A stretch of 64,000 bases of DNA from the NCBI RefSeq assembly GCF_003651225.1, contig NZ_RCDB01000001.1:434001-498000 (forward strand), given 5' to 3'. Of this stretch, positions 1 through 8,439 are shown piece after piece (positions within the stretch are counted from its first letter, which is position 1; every line of letters starts with the position of its first letter). The notes under the pieces were generated by a model that saw only the letters and a list, made by a program, of their open reading frames with translations, ran no database searches and had not been told where the DNA came from. The translations under genes and the position numbers were made by a program. The DNA comes from Microbacterium telephonicum (lineage in GTDB: Bacteria; Actinomycetota; Actinomycetes; Actinomycetales; Microbacteriaceae).

Positions 1-715
1 GGGACTTGGGTGTACCGATGTGAATCTCTCCGTTCACCTCCACGGCATTCTGAGACACTCGCAACCGGCCGCGGGCGAGGTCCACATCCTTCACGCGTAG
101 CCCGGCCGCCTCGCCCCACCGGATCCCGCAGTAGCAGAGGATGAGAACGAGAAGCTTCCTATCGCCCGACGCGTTCGCGAGCGCCAACGCTTCTTTGTGC
201 GTCAGGTAGAGGTGCTCACCGCGCTGCTTGCGCGGGAGCCCCATCTTTCCTACTCGCGCCGGGTTCACGGCTATGCGCTTGTCGTAGACGGCGTCGTCCA
301 TGATGCTGGCCAGCACCCCGAAGGTCCGGATCGTCACTGTCGCGCCGAGAGTCCTGTTCATCTCGGCGACCCACGCCCGCACGTCGGTATGCATGACCTC
401 GTCGATGCGCCAGCGGCCCCAGCGCGGTTGGACTCGCAGACGCCACGCGGTGTCGAGGGGGGCATAGGCAGAGGGCTTCATGCTCGCCCTTTTGGAATCG
501 AGCCAGGCGGGTCCGAGTTCGTTCACCGTGATCTGCGCGGAAACGGGATCGATGTATACCCCGTGAGCACGCGCCGAGTCGAGATCGGCAAGCCACATCT
601 CTGCCTCGCGCTTGCGAATGAACCCGCGCTTGCCGCCCTTGCTCCCGTCAGGCTTGACGTAGCGGACCTCGTATCGCTTGCCAGCTGCGCTTTGGTACGG
701 CCGGATGCTACCCAT
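1..715 (-). CDS. Tyrosine recombinase (phage-type integrase), N-terminal part, cut by window edge
   Basis: Reading leftward from an ATG at 715, the frame stays open to the window edge. It begins MGSIRPYQSAAGKRYEVRY, like the arm-type DNA-binding domain of actinobacterial phage integrases. An SAM-like core-binding domain follows, then the start of the catalytic domain, where CGIRWGEAAGLRVKDVDL matches the box I arginine region. The catalytic His/Tyr end lies outside the window. Its ATG overlaps the end of the HTH gene at 708-1292, so the two are probably co-translated. Such an enzyme integrates and excises a mobile element. The gene marks the edge of an integrative element that extends leftward. 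Confidence 0.9.
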   Translation of the reverse strand, partial: MGSIRPYQSAAGKRYEVRYVKPDGSKGGKRGFIRKREAEMWLADLDSARAHGVYIDPVSAQITVNELGPAWLDSKRASMKPSAYAPLDTAWRLRVQPRWGRWRIDEVMHTDVRAWVAEMNRTLGATVTIRTFGVLASIMDDAVYDKRIAVNPARVGKMGLPRKQRGEHLYLTHKEALALANASGDRKLLVLILCYCGIRWGEAAGLRVKDVDLARGRLRVSQNAVEVNGEIHIGTPKS

Positions 716-1292
716 CTGCCTGTCGGCCGACGATGTAGCTCATGCCTTCGAGGCGTCCTTCAGAGCGGGCCTTCTTTACCCAGTCAGCGGCGGTGCGCTG
801 GGGGATGCCGAGTTCGTCGGCGATTGCACGGACAGGTGGGTTTCCGCTGAGCGCAGCGATGCCGTAGAGCAGTTCGGTGGCTTCCATCCGCTCGGGGCGG
901 TTGCCGCGCTTGGCGACGGCTTCGGCGAGCCATTCGGGGAGGATGCGTCCCCCGGTGGTGGTGAGATCGTGGGCGGTCATGTTCGGCGGTCCGTCGTCGA
1001 GGCTGAGCGCGATGCAGTGCGGGGTGGCTGCGCGCATGATCGTCTCGATCGAGATCTGCCGCAGGCTGCGGTGCACGATCTCGGTCCCCTCGGCGCTGAT
1101 GTCGCATCGGTTGATGAGGTACCGGCCCTCGTCTGGGCTGTAGTGCGCCTCGATGCGCACCCTGAGCCCGGGCGCGACATCGGTGGCGTGGGCGGCGAAG
1201 CCGGGGGCGATCCGCAGCGCTGACCCGACTGGTTGGGTGGCAGCACGCCACGTCATCTTCTGCCCGGTCAGGGTGTACACGTCGACCTTCAC
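708..1292 (-). CDS. Hypothetical protein with C-terminal HTH, paired with the integrase
   Basis: 194 residues. The N-terminal 110 or so form a beta-rich, uncharacterised domain. The C-terminal third (about 140-185) looks like a helix-turn-helix: PPVRAIADELGIPQRTAADW followed by a basic helix. Its stop overlaps the integrase start by 8 bases, so the two form one transcription unit. It may be a regulator or accessory factor of the element. I do not recognise a named family for the N-terminal part. The divergent excisionase gene at 1404 shares the upstream region. Confidence 0.65.
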   Translation of the reverse strand: MKVDVYTLTGQKMTWRAATQPVGSALRIAPGFAAHATDVAPGLRVRIEAHYSPDEGRYLINRCDISAEGTEIVHRSLRQISIETIMRAATPHCIALSLDDGPPNMTAHDLTTTGGRILPEWLAEAVAKRGNRPERMEATELLYGIAALSGNPPVRAIADELGIPQRTAADWVKKARSEGRLEGMSYIVGRQADG

Positions 1293-1403
1293 CTCCTCAG
1301 TGTGTCTGATCGCGCCGCGGATATGCGAATCGTTATTGACAGAGTGTAGCGCTTAAGTATCTACTTGTGTCAAACGTGGTCACGATTACATGAACGGGGG
1401 TTG

Positions 1404-1652
1404 ATGATGGCCACTCACACTGAAACCCGGGAAGAGATCGAATGGCTCTCCCCGCAGGACGTCGCCGACATGCTTCCCGGCGGCATCACGGTCGGGAAAC
1501 TCGAGCGGTGGCGGCGCGAGGGCGGGGGCCCGGTCTTCCACAAGCTCGGCAAGACCGTCGCCTACATCCGCAGCGAGGTCGACCAGTGGATCCGCGACAC
1601 CGCGTGCCGGTCGACGTCGGACACCTGGTCGCGCAGCCGGAGCCGGCGATGA
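1404..1652 (+). CDS. Excisionase / AlpA-like MerR-type HTH protein
   Basis: 82 residues. The body EEIEWLSPQDVADMLPGG through KTVAYIRSEVDQWI is the winged-helix layout of the excisionase/AlpA family: an HTH helix pair, then a wing that ends in an arginine-tryptophan helix. I chose the ATG at 1404, after a GGGGG stretch at 1396-1400, over earlier in-frame starts. Its TGA overlaps the ATG of the next gene (ATGA). It probably directs excision of the element with the divergent integrase. The serine/arginine-rich tail (SRSRSRR) is unusual. Confidence 0.8.
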   Translation: MMATHTETREEIEWLSPQDVADMLPGGITVGKLERWRREGGGPVFHKLGKTVAYIRSEVDQWIRDTACRSTSDTWSRSRSRR

Positions 1653-1909
1653 TCACCGTCACCGTCTACTCCCTCGGCGAGGGCTGCCCGCACTGCGTGC
1701 GCACGTGCAAGTGCCTCACCGTCGCCGGCATCCGCTCGACCGTGATTGACATCACGGTGGATGAGGATGCGCGCCGGTTCGTGACCGAGCGGCTCGGGTA
1801 TGCGCAGGCGCCGGTCGTGGTGATCGACCAGGATCCGGCGGTGCACTGGTGCGGGTTCCGACCCGATCTGATCCAACAGGTCGCCGCGCGGACGGGGGCG
1901 AGCTCATGA
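1649..1909 (+). CDS. Glutaredoxin / NrdH-redoxin-like protein
   Basis: 86 residues with a thioredoxin-fold layout. MITVTVYSLG is the first strand and GCPHCVRTCKCL holds a CPHC active site, followed by the cis-proline region QAPVVVIDQD and GFRPDLIQ. This is close to NrdH/glutaredoxin proteins common on actinobacterial plasmids and integrative elements. The likely role is thiol-disulfide exchange in the cytoplasm; the partner is unknown. Start and stop each overlap a neighbour by 4 bases (ATGA), which indicates translational coupling in the 1404-3398 operon. Extra cysteines (CKC) just after the active site are unusual. Confidence 0.85.
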   Translation: MITVTVYSLGEGCPHCVRTCKCLTVAGIRSTVIDITVDEDARRFVTERLGYAQAPVVVIDQDPAVHWCGFRPDLIQQVAARTGASS

Positions 1910-2382
1910 CCATCCCGGAGCCGGATTGGACGGCTTCGCTTGCCGAGATGGCGGCGTGGATCCGACAGATGCGACCGATCATCGGCACCACGGCGACCGA
2001 GGAGGACTGCAAGGTGCGGCGGGCGCTCATCGAGCACGTGGTTCGCACGCGTACCGTCTGGCACGGCGACTACCAGTGGTACACCGCGCAACTGGACGAC
2101 GGCACGATCGTCGGCGTCTCGGCGAACTCGTGCGAAGAAGCAGAACTGTCGATCAGCGTGTGGCGGGGCGTGGACTGCATCTGGGTGGTCCGCGATGCAC
2201 ACCTGGACGTGTTCCACGAGTACTTCCCCCGCGGCAAACGCAGCACCGCCGAAACGAACACCGCGTTTCCGCTCGGGCCGCCGCGCCGACCTCGCGACCA
2301 GTTCGCGCCGACCGAGTCGCTGCTGACCGCACTGACCCCGGTCCCCGCCACCACCCCAGGAAGTGAACGGGGGCTGCGGTGA
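1906..2382 (+). CDS. Hypothetical protein of the integrative element
   Basis: 158 residues, mostly alpha/beta, with no signal peptide or membrane segment. It has acidic and aromatic patches such as WHGDYQWYTAQLDDGTIVG and VWRGVDCIWVV, and a proline-rich tail. No catalytic motif was recognised. It starts inside the stop of the redoxin gene (ATGA) and its end overlaps the GTG of the next gene, so it belongs to the same operon. The function cannot be assigned. Confidence 0.7.
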   Translation: MTIPEPDWTASLAEMAAWIRQMRPIIGTTATEEDCKVRRALIEHVVRTRTVWHGDYQWYTAQLDDGTIVGVSANSCEEAELSISVWRGVDCIWVVRDAHLDVFHEYFPRGKRSTAETNTAFPLGPPRRPRDQFAPTESLLTALTPVPATTPGSERGLR

Positions 2383-3398
2383 CCGACCCCGAACCCGTCG
2401 ACGAGGAAGCCCGACGGGAAGCACAGCGGGCCTACCGCCGCCGGTGGCAGGCCGAGAACCCCGAGAAGGTTCAGGCGTACAAGCTGCGCTACCGCGAGAC
2501 GCACCGGCAGGAGTTGTCCGCGAGAGAACAAGGACGGGCGGCGCGGGCGAAGGAAGCGGAAGCGCGGAAGGAGGCGAAGCGGGTATACGCCCGCGAGTAC
2601 TACGCCGCCCACCGTGACACGCAGCTCGAAGTACAGCGCGCCTACCGGGAAAGCCAGAAGAGGGACAACCCGGGGGAGTACCGGGCGCGCCGACGCGCGG
2701 CGAACCAGAAGTGGCGAGACACCCACCGCGAGCAGGTGCGGCAGCATCAGCGCGACAAGGACCGCGACGACCCGATCGCCAAGAGCAGGGGCGCGGCACG
2801 CTACCGGGCCGCGCACGCGGACGAGATGAAAGCCCGGCGGCTGGAGAAATACTGGGTCGACCCGGATGCTGCCCGGGAGCGGGCGCGCGTGTACCGTGCC
2901 AGCGAGCGTCGCCGCCGCAAGATCGGGTTGCCCCCACGCAGGCTTCACCGCATCACGGGCGCCGAACGCATAGCGAACCTCGCGGCCGCCGAGGCGTTCT
3001 TCGCCCGCACCCGCACGCCGGAAGAGATCGCGGCGCTCATCTACGGACCCCCCACCCCGCAGCACCTCATCGATGAGCTCGTGCACGCGAACGAACTTCT
3101 CCGGGCAGAGTTCGCGTACAGAACAGGCATCCGGACCAGCGCCGACCGGCTCGGGCGGGGGCGGCGCAGAGAACTCGAACAGGAACTGATCGCGACCGGA
3201 AGAGTCCAGCCGCCTGAGGAGCGGTGCGCGCCCACGCCAGACGAGGTCGCGCGCGCCGCGGAAGCGGCTCGCATGGACGCGATCGCCGCCGCGATCAACG
3301 ACCGGCTGCGCACCCAACCCAAACACCCCGCTCCGCAACTCGACCCGCCCCCGGCGGTGCCGACTCCAACCGATCACCGGCGTGGCCGCGGTCGGTGA
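2379..3398 (+). CDS. Long charged repeat protein, function unknown
   Basis: 339 residues with a GTG start that overlaps the previous stop. The first 180 residues are a highly charged, probably coiled or helical region made of degenerate repeats of about 20 residues of the form Y-R-x(2-3)-H/N-R/P-x-E. Examples are QAYKLRYRETHRQEL, VYAREYYAAHRDTQ and ARYRAAHADEMKAR. Such repeats are seen in phage and plasmid proteins and may bind nucleic acid. A second, less charged domain follows (about 190-290), then a proline-rich tail. It is the last large gene of the element operon. No specific family is recognised. Confidence 0.7.
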   Translation: MTDPEPVDEEARREAQRAYRRRWQAENPEKVQAYKLRYRETHRQELSAREQGRAARAKEAEARKEAKRVYAREYYAAHRDTQLEVQRAYRESQKRDNPGEYRARRRAANQKWRDTHREQVRQHQRDKDRDDPIAKSRGAARYRAAHADEMKARRLEKYWVDPDAARERARVYRASERRRRKIGLPPRRLHRITGAERIANLAAAEAFFARTRTPEEIAALIYGPPTPQHLIDELVHANELLRAEFAYRTGIRTSADRLGRGRRRELEQELIATGRVQPPEERCAPTPDEVARAAEAARMDAIAAAINDRLRTQPKHPAPQLDPPPAVPTPTDHRRGRGR

Positions 3399-3424
3399 AC
3401 CCCGCAACCCGACAGGATCACCCC

Positions 3425-3664
3425 ATGGCCGACCGTGCTGACGTCGAAGAAGTCATCTACCGCGCCGCTTTCGTCACCATTCGATTCGGTGAGGCGGCAT
3501 CCATACCGCAATCCGAGAACGACATCTCCTGGTGCCTCGACCCGCTCGCACCGCTCGAACCCGACGAACGCACGCGCCTGGGGGACGCGATCATCGCGCT
3601 CATCGAAGACCCGACCGCCCACCGCGCCGACTTCATCGCGACACTGACCGCCCTCGTCGACTGA
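3425..3664 (+). CDS. Small hypothetical acidic protein
   Basis: 79 residues beginning MADRADVEEVIYRAAFVTIR. It has two predicted helices and a C-terminal helical part (EPDERTRLGDAIIALIED). It starts 27 bases after the preceding gene on the same strand, so it may be the last gene of that operon. The upstream sequence GACAGGATCACCCC gives only a weak ribosome site. The function is unknown. Confidence 0.6.
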   Translation: MADRADVEEVIYRAAFVTIRFGEAASIPQSENDISWCLDPLAPLEPDERTRLGDAIIALIEDPTAHRADFIATLTALVD

Positions 3665-3846
3665 ACAGGGCAGGCGCCTCCCGGATCACGAGAGGATAGC
3701 GGAGCGGGCGCCGCTGCGTTCCGGGCTTTCGCGGCATATGCTCGCCCCTCCGCTCGCGCTCCGGACCTGCGCTATTCCACGACCCGGCACTCCGCGGCGC
3801 CCGCACCGCTGAAACCCGCAAGTATCCGGACGATGCTCAGAAGCGG

Positions 3847-4839
3847 TCAGCGATCGAGGCCCCGTGACGTGGACGGAGCAGGCGCAACGACGACCGGCGG
3901 TTCCGTGACGGACGGCTCGGCCTGCAAGGCGAGCTGACGCTCCAACCGCGACAGCGATTGCTCGAGTTGCGTGCGCTGGCGCACGGCAGGCTCCGACTCG
4001 GGGCGCAGCGGCATCGTGGGAAGCACATCCGTGAGAGCAAGTCGGTGCAGCTCGGCAAGCGACTCCAGCAGTGCCGGGGCTTCCTCGTGTGCCTCGCGCG
4101 TGTACTCCGAGATCCGACGAAGTTCGCTGAGCCACCGCACACCCTCGATCGAGCTGAACCCCCGCGACGCCTCGCCCGAGAACGCGTCCACCAGGCCAGC
4201 CGTGGATGCAGGATCCTCTACGGGGGATGCCGCGTGTAGTACCGCCCCGGTTCCAGCCACGACCTCCACCCGCTCCACCGACGACGACACCTCGACCGCG
4301 CGGAGCAACTCGGGCGTGGACGAGAATGCGCCCTGGGTCGCCTCGACCGACGAGAACTGCGCGGCCACGCGCTCGCGGCGCTGAGCCAGGAACGCTGAGG
4401 TCGTCGTCAACAACGCATCCGCCGGCCGCGCCGATACGACGATGAGTCGTGAAGTGAAGCCGGCCGACCGGAAGGCAACGACTGCTGCCTCCACGGCATC
4501 CGCGCTCAACGCGTCAGCCTCAAGAACAAGCGACCGCCGCTCCTCCAGCGCCTGACCGATCGCCCGTGACGTCCACTCCTCCACGACGGGACGCATGATC
4601 GACTCCACCGTCGTGGGGAACTGGCGGTACAGCTCGGCCGCGTCCGGATGGAACGCGCGCATGAGGGCGGCGCTGATCGGAGCAGTCACGCCGGCGGTGG
4701 CGGCCGATGCCCAGGCGACGCGCATCCTCCCCGAACCGGGGGCGCCGACAACCAGCGTGAGTGACGGGTCAACGGTGACGGGTGCTCCCGAAAACAAGGA
4801 GGGCGCGATCAGCTGCGTGTAGACATCGGGCGCATTCAC
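3847..4839 (-). CDS. Zeta-toxin-like protein with degenerate active site
   Basis: 330 residues, GTG start. The first 200 resemble the zeta-toxin/UDP-GlcNAc kinase fold. The P-loop position reads GAPGSGRM (residues 32-39) and the substrate segment reads RAFHPDAAELYRQFP. In active zeta toxins the P-loop has Gly-Lys-Thr and an Asp precedes the HPD segment. Here Lys is replaced by Arg38 and the acidic residue is gone (ALMRAFHPD). The C-terminal 100 residues form a coiled coil (RQRTQLEQSLSRLERQLAL). The start overlaps the stop of the small gene at 4839-5036 (TAGTG), like a toxin-antitoxin pair. It may be a neutralised toxin with a structural or regulatory role. Confidence 0.65.
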   Translation of the reverse strand: MNAPDVYTQLIAPSLFSGAPVTVDPSLTLVVGAPGSGRMRVAWASAATAGVTAPISAALMRAFHPDAAELYRQFPTTVESIMRPVVEEWTSRAIGQALEERRSLVLEADALSADAVEAAVVAFRSAGFTSRLIVVSARPADALLTTTSAFLAQRRERVAAQFSSVEATQGAFSSTPELLRAVEVSSSVERVEVVAGTGAVLHAASPVEDPASTAGLVDAFSGEASRGFSSIEGVRWLSELRRISEYTREAHEEAPALLESLAELHRLALTDVLPTMPLRPESEPAVRQRTQLEQSLSRLERQLALQAEPSVTEPPVVVAPAPSTSRGLDR

Positions 4840-5036
4840 TATGACTCCGATGCGGTGGAGTCCGGGTGGCGAGCGGCCATTCGCCCCGCCGTGCTTAACG
4901 TCGCGCGAATGCGAGTTGCCCGAGCATCAGCCGGCTCGCTCGCATCACTTGCGGTCCTAGACACAGCCTCCAGCGTGCGGGAGATCATTGACTCGAACTC
5001 ACCGAGCTCGCTCGCCAGCCATCCACCGCCCGCCAT
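4839..5036 (-). CDS. Small partner protein (antitoxin position)
   Basis: 65 residues: a helical stretch (ASELGEFESMISRTLEAVSR) then alanine/arginine-rich helices. It overlaps the GTG of the zeta-like gene by one base and comes first in the pair, the usual position of an epsilon-like antitoxin. There is no clear sequence match to epsilon, so this role is inferred from gene order only. Confidence 0.5.
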   Translation of the reverse strand: MAGGGWLASELGEFESMISRTLEAVSRTASDASEPADARATRIRATLSTAGRMAARHPDSTASES

Positions 5037-5135
5037 ACCGTTACCTCCGCAACCGATCCTATTGCGGCGCGGCTTCTCGCCCCCGTCGAGGACTGCGTGA
5101 CAGCGACGAGTGGTCGAGTTGTAGGTCGCAGGGGT

Positions 5136-5468
5136 TCAGGTGAGGTCGACGGTGTCAGAGCTCGCGTTGGCTTGTACCGACGCGATGCCCTTTTGGGCTG
5201 CTGCCTTCGTCGTATATGCCTCTGATGTGGCGATGACTTCGCCGTTGCCCGCCTTCAACCGGAATCGGTACTGTGACCCGGCGTCCTTGTACAACTCGTA
5301 CTTGCCCACGTGCGCCTCCTTGCGTGCGGTGTCATGCACATGGTCGCGCACCCGCCCGCTCGGCGCTAGATGCCCCTCGCAGACAATCACCCGGCCTGAT
5401 TCTGGGGATATGAAGACCGCGCCTCGTTGCAGGTCGATCAAGAAACGCGCGTCGCTCGTCTCGGCCAC
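5136..5468 (-). CDS. DUF1508 (YegP-like) protein
   Basis: 110 residues. The second half carries the YegP signature: GKYELYKDAGSQYRFRLKAG, then NGEVIATSEAYTTKAAAQKG and an ASVQANA end. The family usually holds one or two such 50-residue beta-alpha units; this protein has one. The first half is a separate small domain (FLIDLQRGAVFISPESGRVI). The start is a GTG. DUF1508 proteins are cytoplasmic and of unknown biochemical function. Confidence 0.8.
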   Translation of the reverse strand: MAETSDARFLIDLQRGAVFISPESGRVIVCEGHLAPSGRVRDHVHDTARKEAHVGKYELYKDAGSQYRFRLKAGNGEVIATSEAYTTKAAAQKGIASVQANASSDTVDLT

Positions 5469-5525
5469 TGGTGGTCACCCGCGAGGTGTCGGGTCGCCGT
5501 CGGCCAGAGCGATAGGTTACGGAGC

Positions 5526-5879
5526 ATGGCCCTCACAAACACCCGCAAGGCGCGCGCGGCGCGCCGTCGGACCAAGCGGGTGGCGGCCTCCGGCAGTGAC
5601 CTCACGACCGCCCAATGGCAACGCATTCTCGATGCCTGGGCCTGCTGCGCATACTGCGGCAACGAGGAGTCCGCGCTGCAGAAAGACTGCGTGCAGCCGA
5701 TCTCCCGCGGCGGACGGTACACGCTCGACAACGTCGTGCCCGCCTGCCGGTCGTGCAACGCGAGCAAATGCAACGACGAGGTCACGGGCTGGATGCGGCG
5801 ACGCCGCCTTGACGAGCCCAAATTCCTCCTGCGCTGGGTCGAAATCACCCGCGAGCTAGTCGCGGAGGCGCCGGCCTGA
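5526..5879 (+). CDS. HNH endonuclease domain protein
   Basis: 117 residues. A basic N-terminus is followed by a zinc-bound HNH layout: CCAYCGNE (first CxxC), a QPISRGGRYTLDNVVPACRS stretch in which the usual Asp-His is replaced by Gln-Pro, and CRSCNASKCN (second CxxC and Asn). The His of the DH pair is therefore missing (CVQPISRGG), so catalysis may be weak or different. It stands alone between convergent and divergent neighbours. Members of this family cut or nick DNA in phages and mobile elements. Confidence 0.8.
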   Translation: MALTNTRKARAARRRTKRVAASGSDLTTAQWQRILDAWACCAYCGNEESALQKDCVQPISRGGRYTLDNVVPACRSCNASKCNDEVTGWMRRRRLDEPKFLLRWVEITRELVAEAPA

Positions 5880-6052
5880 ATCACAGTTCCCCCGTGCCGG
5901 CAAAAGAGGCATCCGTATCCGGGTGGGTGCTGGCTCGATGATCGCGGTTACTACCGCGAGTCTCCTCGGGGTCGCACCGCTTATCCATCCGCTACCGGGC
6001 GCTTCTCGCGAGCGCGAAACGGCGCTCAGGATAAAAGCTGCGGGAGTCGTGG

Positions 6053-7273
6053 CTACGGCGCGCTCACGAAGTCACGAGCTAGCTTCCGCGCTTCGTGCAC
6101 AGTCCAAACAGCGTCCTCTCGGGAAACCTTGTCGAACCAGCCATGCGCCGCATCATTGCGGTAGGTCAATATCCGTTCCATAGTGCGAAGTTGCCCAACC
6201 GTAATGAGATTGTGTCCGCGCAACAGGGACCCATACGTCGCCAGGGTCGGGTCCTTCTTGGTGACATGGATATCACGCGCGGCGGTGTGTTCTCGAAGCA
6301 CGCGTTCCAAGGTCGCGCTAGCAACCATCACGGCAGCAGCAGGATGTTGCGCCCGATCGCTTAGCAGCGTTTCCGCCTGAAGAATCGCCCTTTCGACCTC
6401 GGAATCTCGAGCTTCGAGCATCCGACCGAGCCGCATCGACGCGTGCTCATCTGGCGTCAGTTCGAGGTTCTTGACGAGTGCGGTCCGCCGTTGTGGACTC
6501 CCGTGGCTGGTAGTGCGGAGCACGCTCGCGTAGGAGAACCGGTGAACGATGGCGAGCGATCGCAGCGTCTCCGTAAGCGTGATCGACGTGAACGAGAAGC
6601 CGAGATCCGCCTTCTTCGCTACCCGGCGCACGACTCCGTTGATGTACGTGAGTGATGTGATCCCGCTGTCACCCGTGCCCTGGAGGATGAAGCCAGTACG
6701 GCGGCCTGCGAGAAACGAGGTCAATTCACCGGCCAACACGGCAGGGATCACGACCCAACCGAGGTCATTGGCGCCACGTCTGCCCCGAACGTTGATCGTC
6801 AGGACACCGTGTCGCTGGTGTAGGTCTTCGGCCCGCGCAGAACGTACTTCATCGCGTCCCATTGCGCATAACGCCAGAAGCCCGATGACGATTCGGTCGC
6901 GTCCCTCCGCGACGTCCCACACGCGTCCAAGTTGCTCGACAGTGAGCATGTCGCGCGCGTTCAATCCGATATGAGCGGGCTGGATGAGGTCCGTGGGGTT
7001 TTGCTGAACGCGTCCCACACGTAGCAAGTACTCGTAGAAGCTCCGAACGTTCTTGAAGCGCGAGTTCGCGGTGTTCTCGGCGAGAGTTCGCCGAAGTCCC
7101 TCCCGGTAGAGAAGCAATTGACCAGTAGTGGCGTTCTCGGGCTCTATGCCCTGCCCTTCGCACCAGTCGAAGTAGCGCTTCAAGCTCCCGGTGTAGTGCT
7201 CAACGGTCCCCGCTGCGTAGTTCTTGTGGTTCAGAAACTGCTGGGCGATACCGTCCCACTCCGCACGTTGCAT
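6053..7273 (-). CDS. Tyrosine-recombinase-fold protein fused to a HEPN-like domain
   Basis: 406 residues. Residues 1-90 are a clear SAM-like core-binding domain (NYAAGTVEHYTGSLKRYFDW and NSRFKNVRSFYEYLLRVGR). Residues 105-270 follow the recombinase catalytic layout but are degenerate. Box I reads LALCAMGRDEVRSARAEDL, and the region expected to hold the HxLRH box reads TLTETLRSLAIVHRFSY, with no clear catalytic Tyr. The last 120 residues form a helical domain ending in ERILTYRNDAAHGWF, an Arg-x4-His HEPN motif at R372-H377. HEPN domains are usually RNases in defence or toxin systems. I infer a DNA-binding or target-recognition module joined to an effector. It is followed, at 7466 and 8440, by two more HEPN-type genes on the same strand. 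Confidence 0.7.
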   Translation of the reverse strand: MQRAEWDGIAQQFLNHKNYAAGTVEHYTGSLKRYFDWCEGQGIEPENATTGQLLLYREGLRRTLAENTANSRFKNVRSFYEYLLRVGRVQQNPTDLIQPAHIGLNARDMLTVEQLGRVWDVAEGRDRIVIGLLALCAMGRDEVRSARAEDLHQRHGVLTINVRGRRGANDLGWVVIPAVLAGELTSFLAGRRTGFILQGTGDSGITSLTYINGVVRRVAKKADLGFSFTSITLTETLRSLAIVHRFSYASVLRTTSHGSPQRRTALVKNLELTPDEHASMRLGRMLEARDSEVERAILQAETLLSDRAQHPAAAVMVASATLERVLREHTAARDIHVTKKDPTLATYGSLLRGHNLITVGQLRTMERILTYRNDAAHGWFDKVSREDAVWTVHEARKLARDFVSAP

Positions 7274-7465
7274 ACTGCAATCCTGGCGTCTCGCTCGGAC
7301 ACGCCCGGTCAGGGCGCGTCAGCGGTCAAGTTCTCGGAAAGCAGGTGAAGCCGCCCAACAACCTCCCTCCGGTCCAAGAGGGTCACATGACGGTCGGCGC
7401 TCGTGGCGTCATCTGGGCGGAGCACTGTTCGCGTGTCGCGCGGCTCGTCGACGAATACCGAGGCG

Positions 7466-8350
7466 TCAGCGCGAGACGGCCTCTGGTACTGGTACGGGGT
7501 GCTCGGAGTTCAGTAGTCCTTTCGCCGCCCGCCACCGGGTCAACGCCTTCCGCACACTCAGGTGCGTGATTGCGAGCACGCCCACAACGTTCGTCGTGTT
7601 GACCGACAAAGTTCCCCGCAGAGTGTTCCCCGCCACACTCATCTGATTGAACTTGAGGAGACTCAGGCCTCGGCTGAGGGACGGATGAGACATCCCGCTA
7701 CACATGCGCCAGATTGACGGGAGGAGGTTCTCGTCTTCGAACTCACTGCCCGCAGCCTCGACAATCGCTAGCCACCCAGGAAACTTGTTCTCATACTCGA
7801 TGTACGCAATTCCGTTCGCGTCCGCAATTGCTCGCAGGTCGGCATTCCTGGCGTCCCGGCTCTTCCTATCAGTACGAATCGCGGCTTGCTCCTCAGACTT
7901 GTCGAAGGACACCGCCATGTTCTTAACCAGCTCGGTTTCGTAGGTTAGTTCTGAATGAGCGAACTGCAGCCGCCTGAGGGCGCGGCTGCGGCGATCGCTG
8001 GGTTGAAGCACCCAAAGGGCTGTAGCCGCGCACTCGACGACCGACCTGGCAAGGGTGAACACGCTCATGATCGGAAGCGTGACCTTCCCGTTCTCGTCGC
8101 GAACCACGCGCGTGATCGATCGGCACGTATCCACCGACTGGAGCATGCAATAGCCGACGAAGTGCCCTATCTGGAACGGGTAAGTCGCTGTGTTGTCGGC
8201 GCCGAGGACGGAATCATCGCTGGGCGAATCTCGATGCAGAACGTCATACTCCTGCGCAACCGCCGCGAGGTCAGCCAGCAACTGATCTAGGAGCGCGATG
8301 ACCTCGGAATCGCTTTCGTCAACAATGAACTGGGGGTACTCGTTGGGCAC
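7466..8350 (-). CDS. Helical HEPN-like protein of unknown function
   Basis: 294 residues with a GTG start, almost entirely helical. The segment PSIWRMCSGMSHPSLSRGLS contains Arg215-x6-His222, within the Arg-x(4-6)-His spacing of HEPN nucleases and in the usual position near a helix end. The helices before it (VFTLARSVVECAATALWVLQ and RALRRLQFAHSEL) fit a four-helix bundle. No other motif is seen. It lies between two other HEPN-motif genes on the same strand, 192 bases from the upstream-coordinate one and 89 bases from the other. Family assignment is tentative. Confidence 0.55.
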   Translation of the reverse strand: MPNEYPQFIVDESDSEVIALLDQLLADLAAVAQEYDVLHRDSPSDDSVLGADNTATYPFQIGHFVGYCMLQSVDTCRSITRVVRDENGKVTLPIMSVFTLARSVVECAATALWVLQPSDRRSRALRRLQFAHSELTYETELVKNMAVSFDKSEEQAAIRTDRKSRDARNADLRAIADANGIAYIEYENKFPGWLAIVEAAGSEFEDENLLPSIWRMCSGMSHPSLSRGLSLLKFNQMSVAGNTLRGTLSVNTTNVVGVLAITHLSVRKALTRWRAAKGLLNSEHPVPVPEAVSR

Positions 8351-8439
8351 AGCGCGAGCCTAATCAAGCGCCTACGCCAAGCACTAAGAGGCCCACTACA
8401 TAATGGGGAGCTCGCGCACAGTGCGCGGAACACGGTGGC

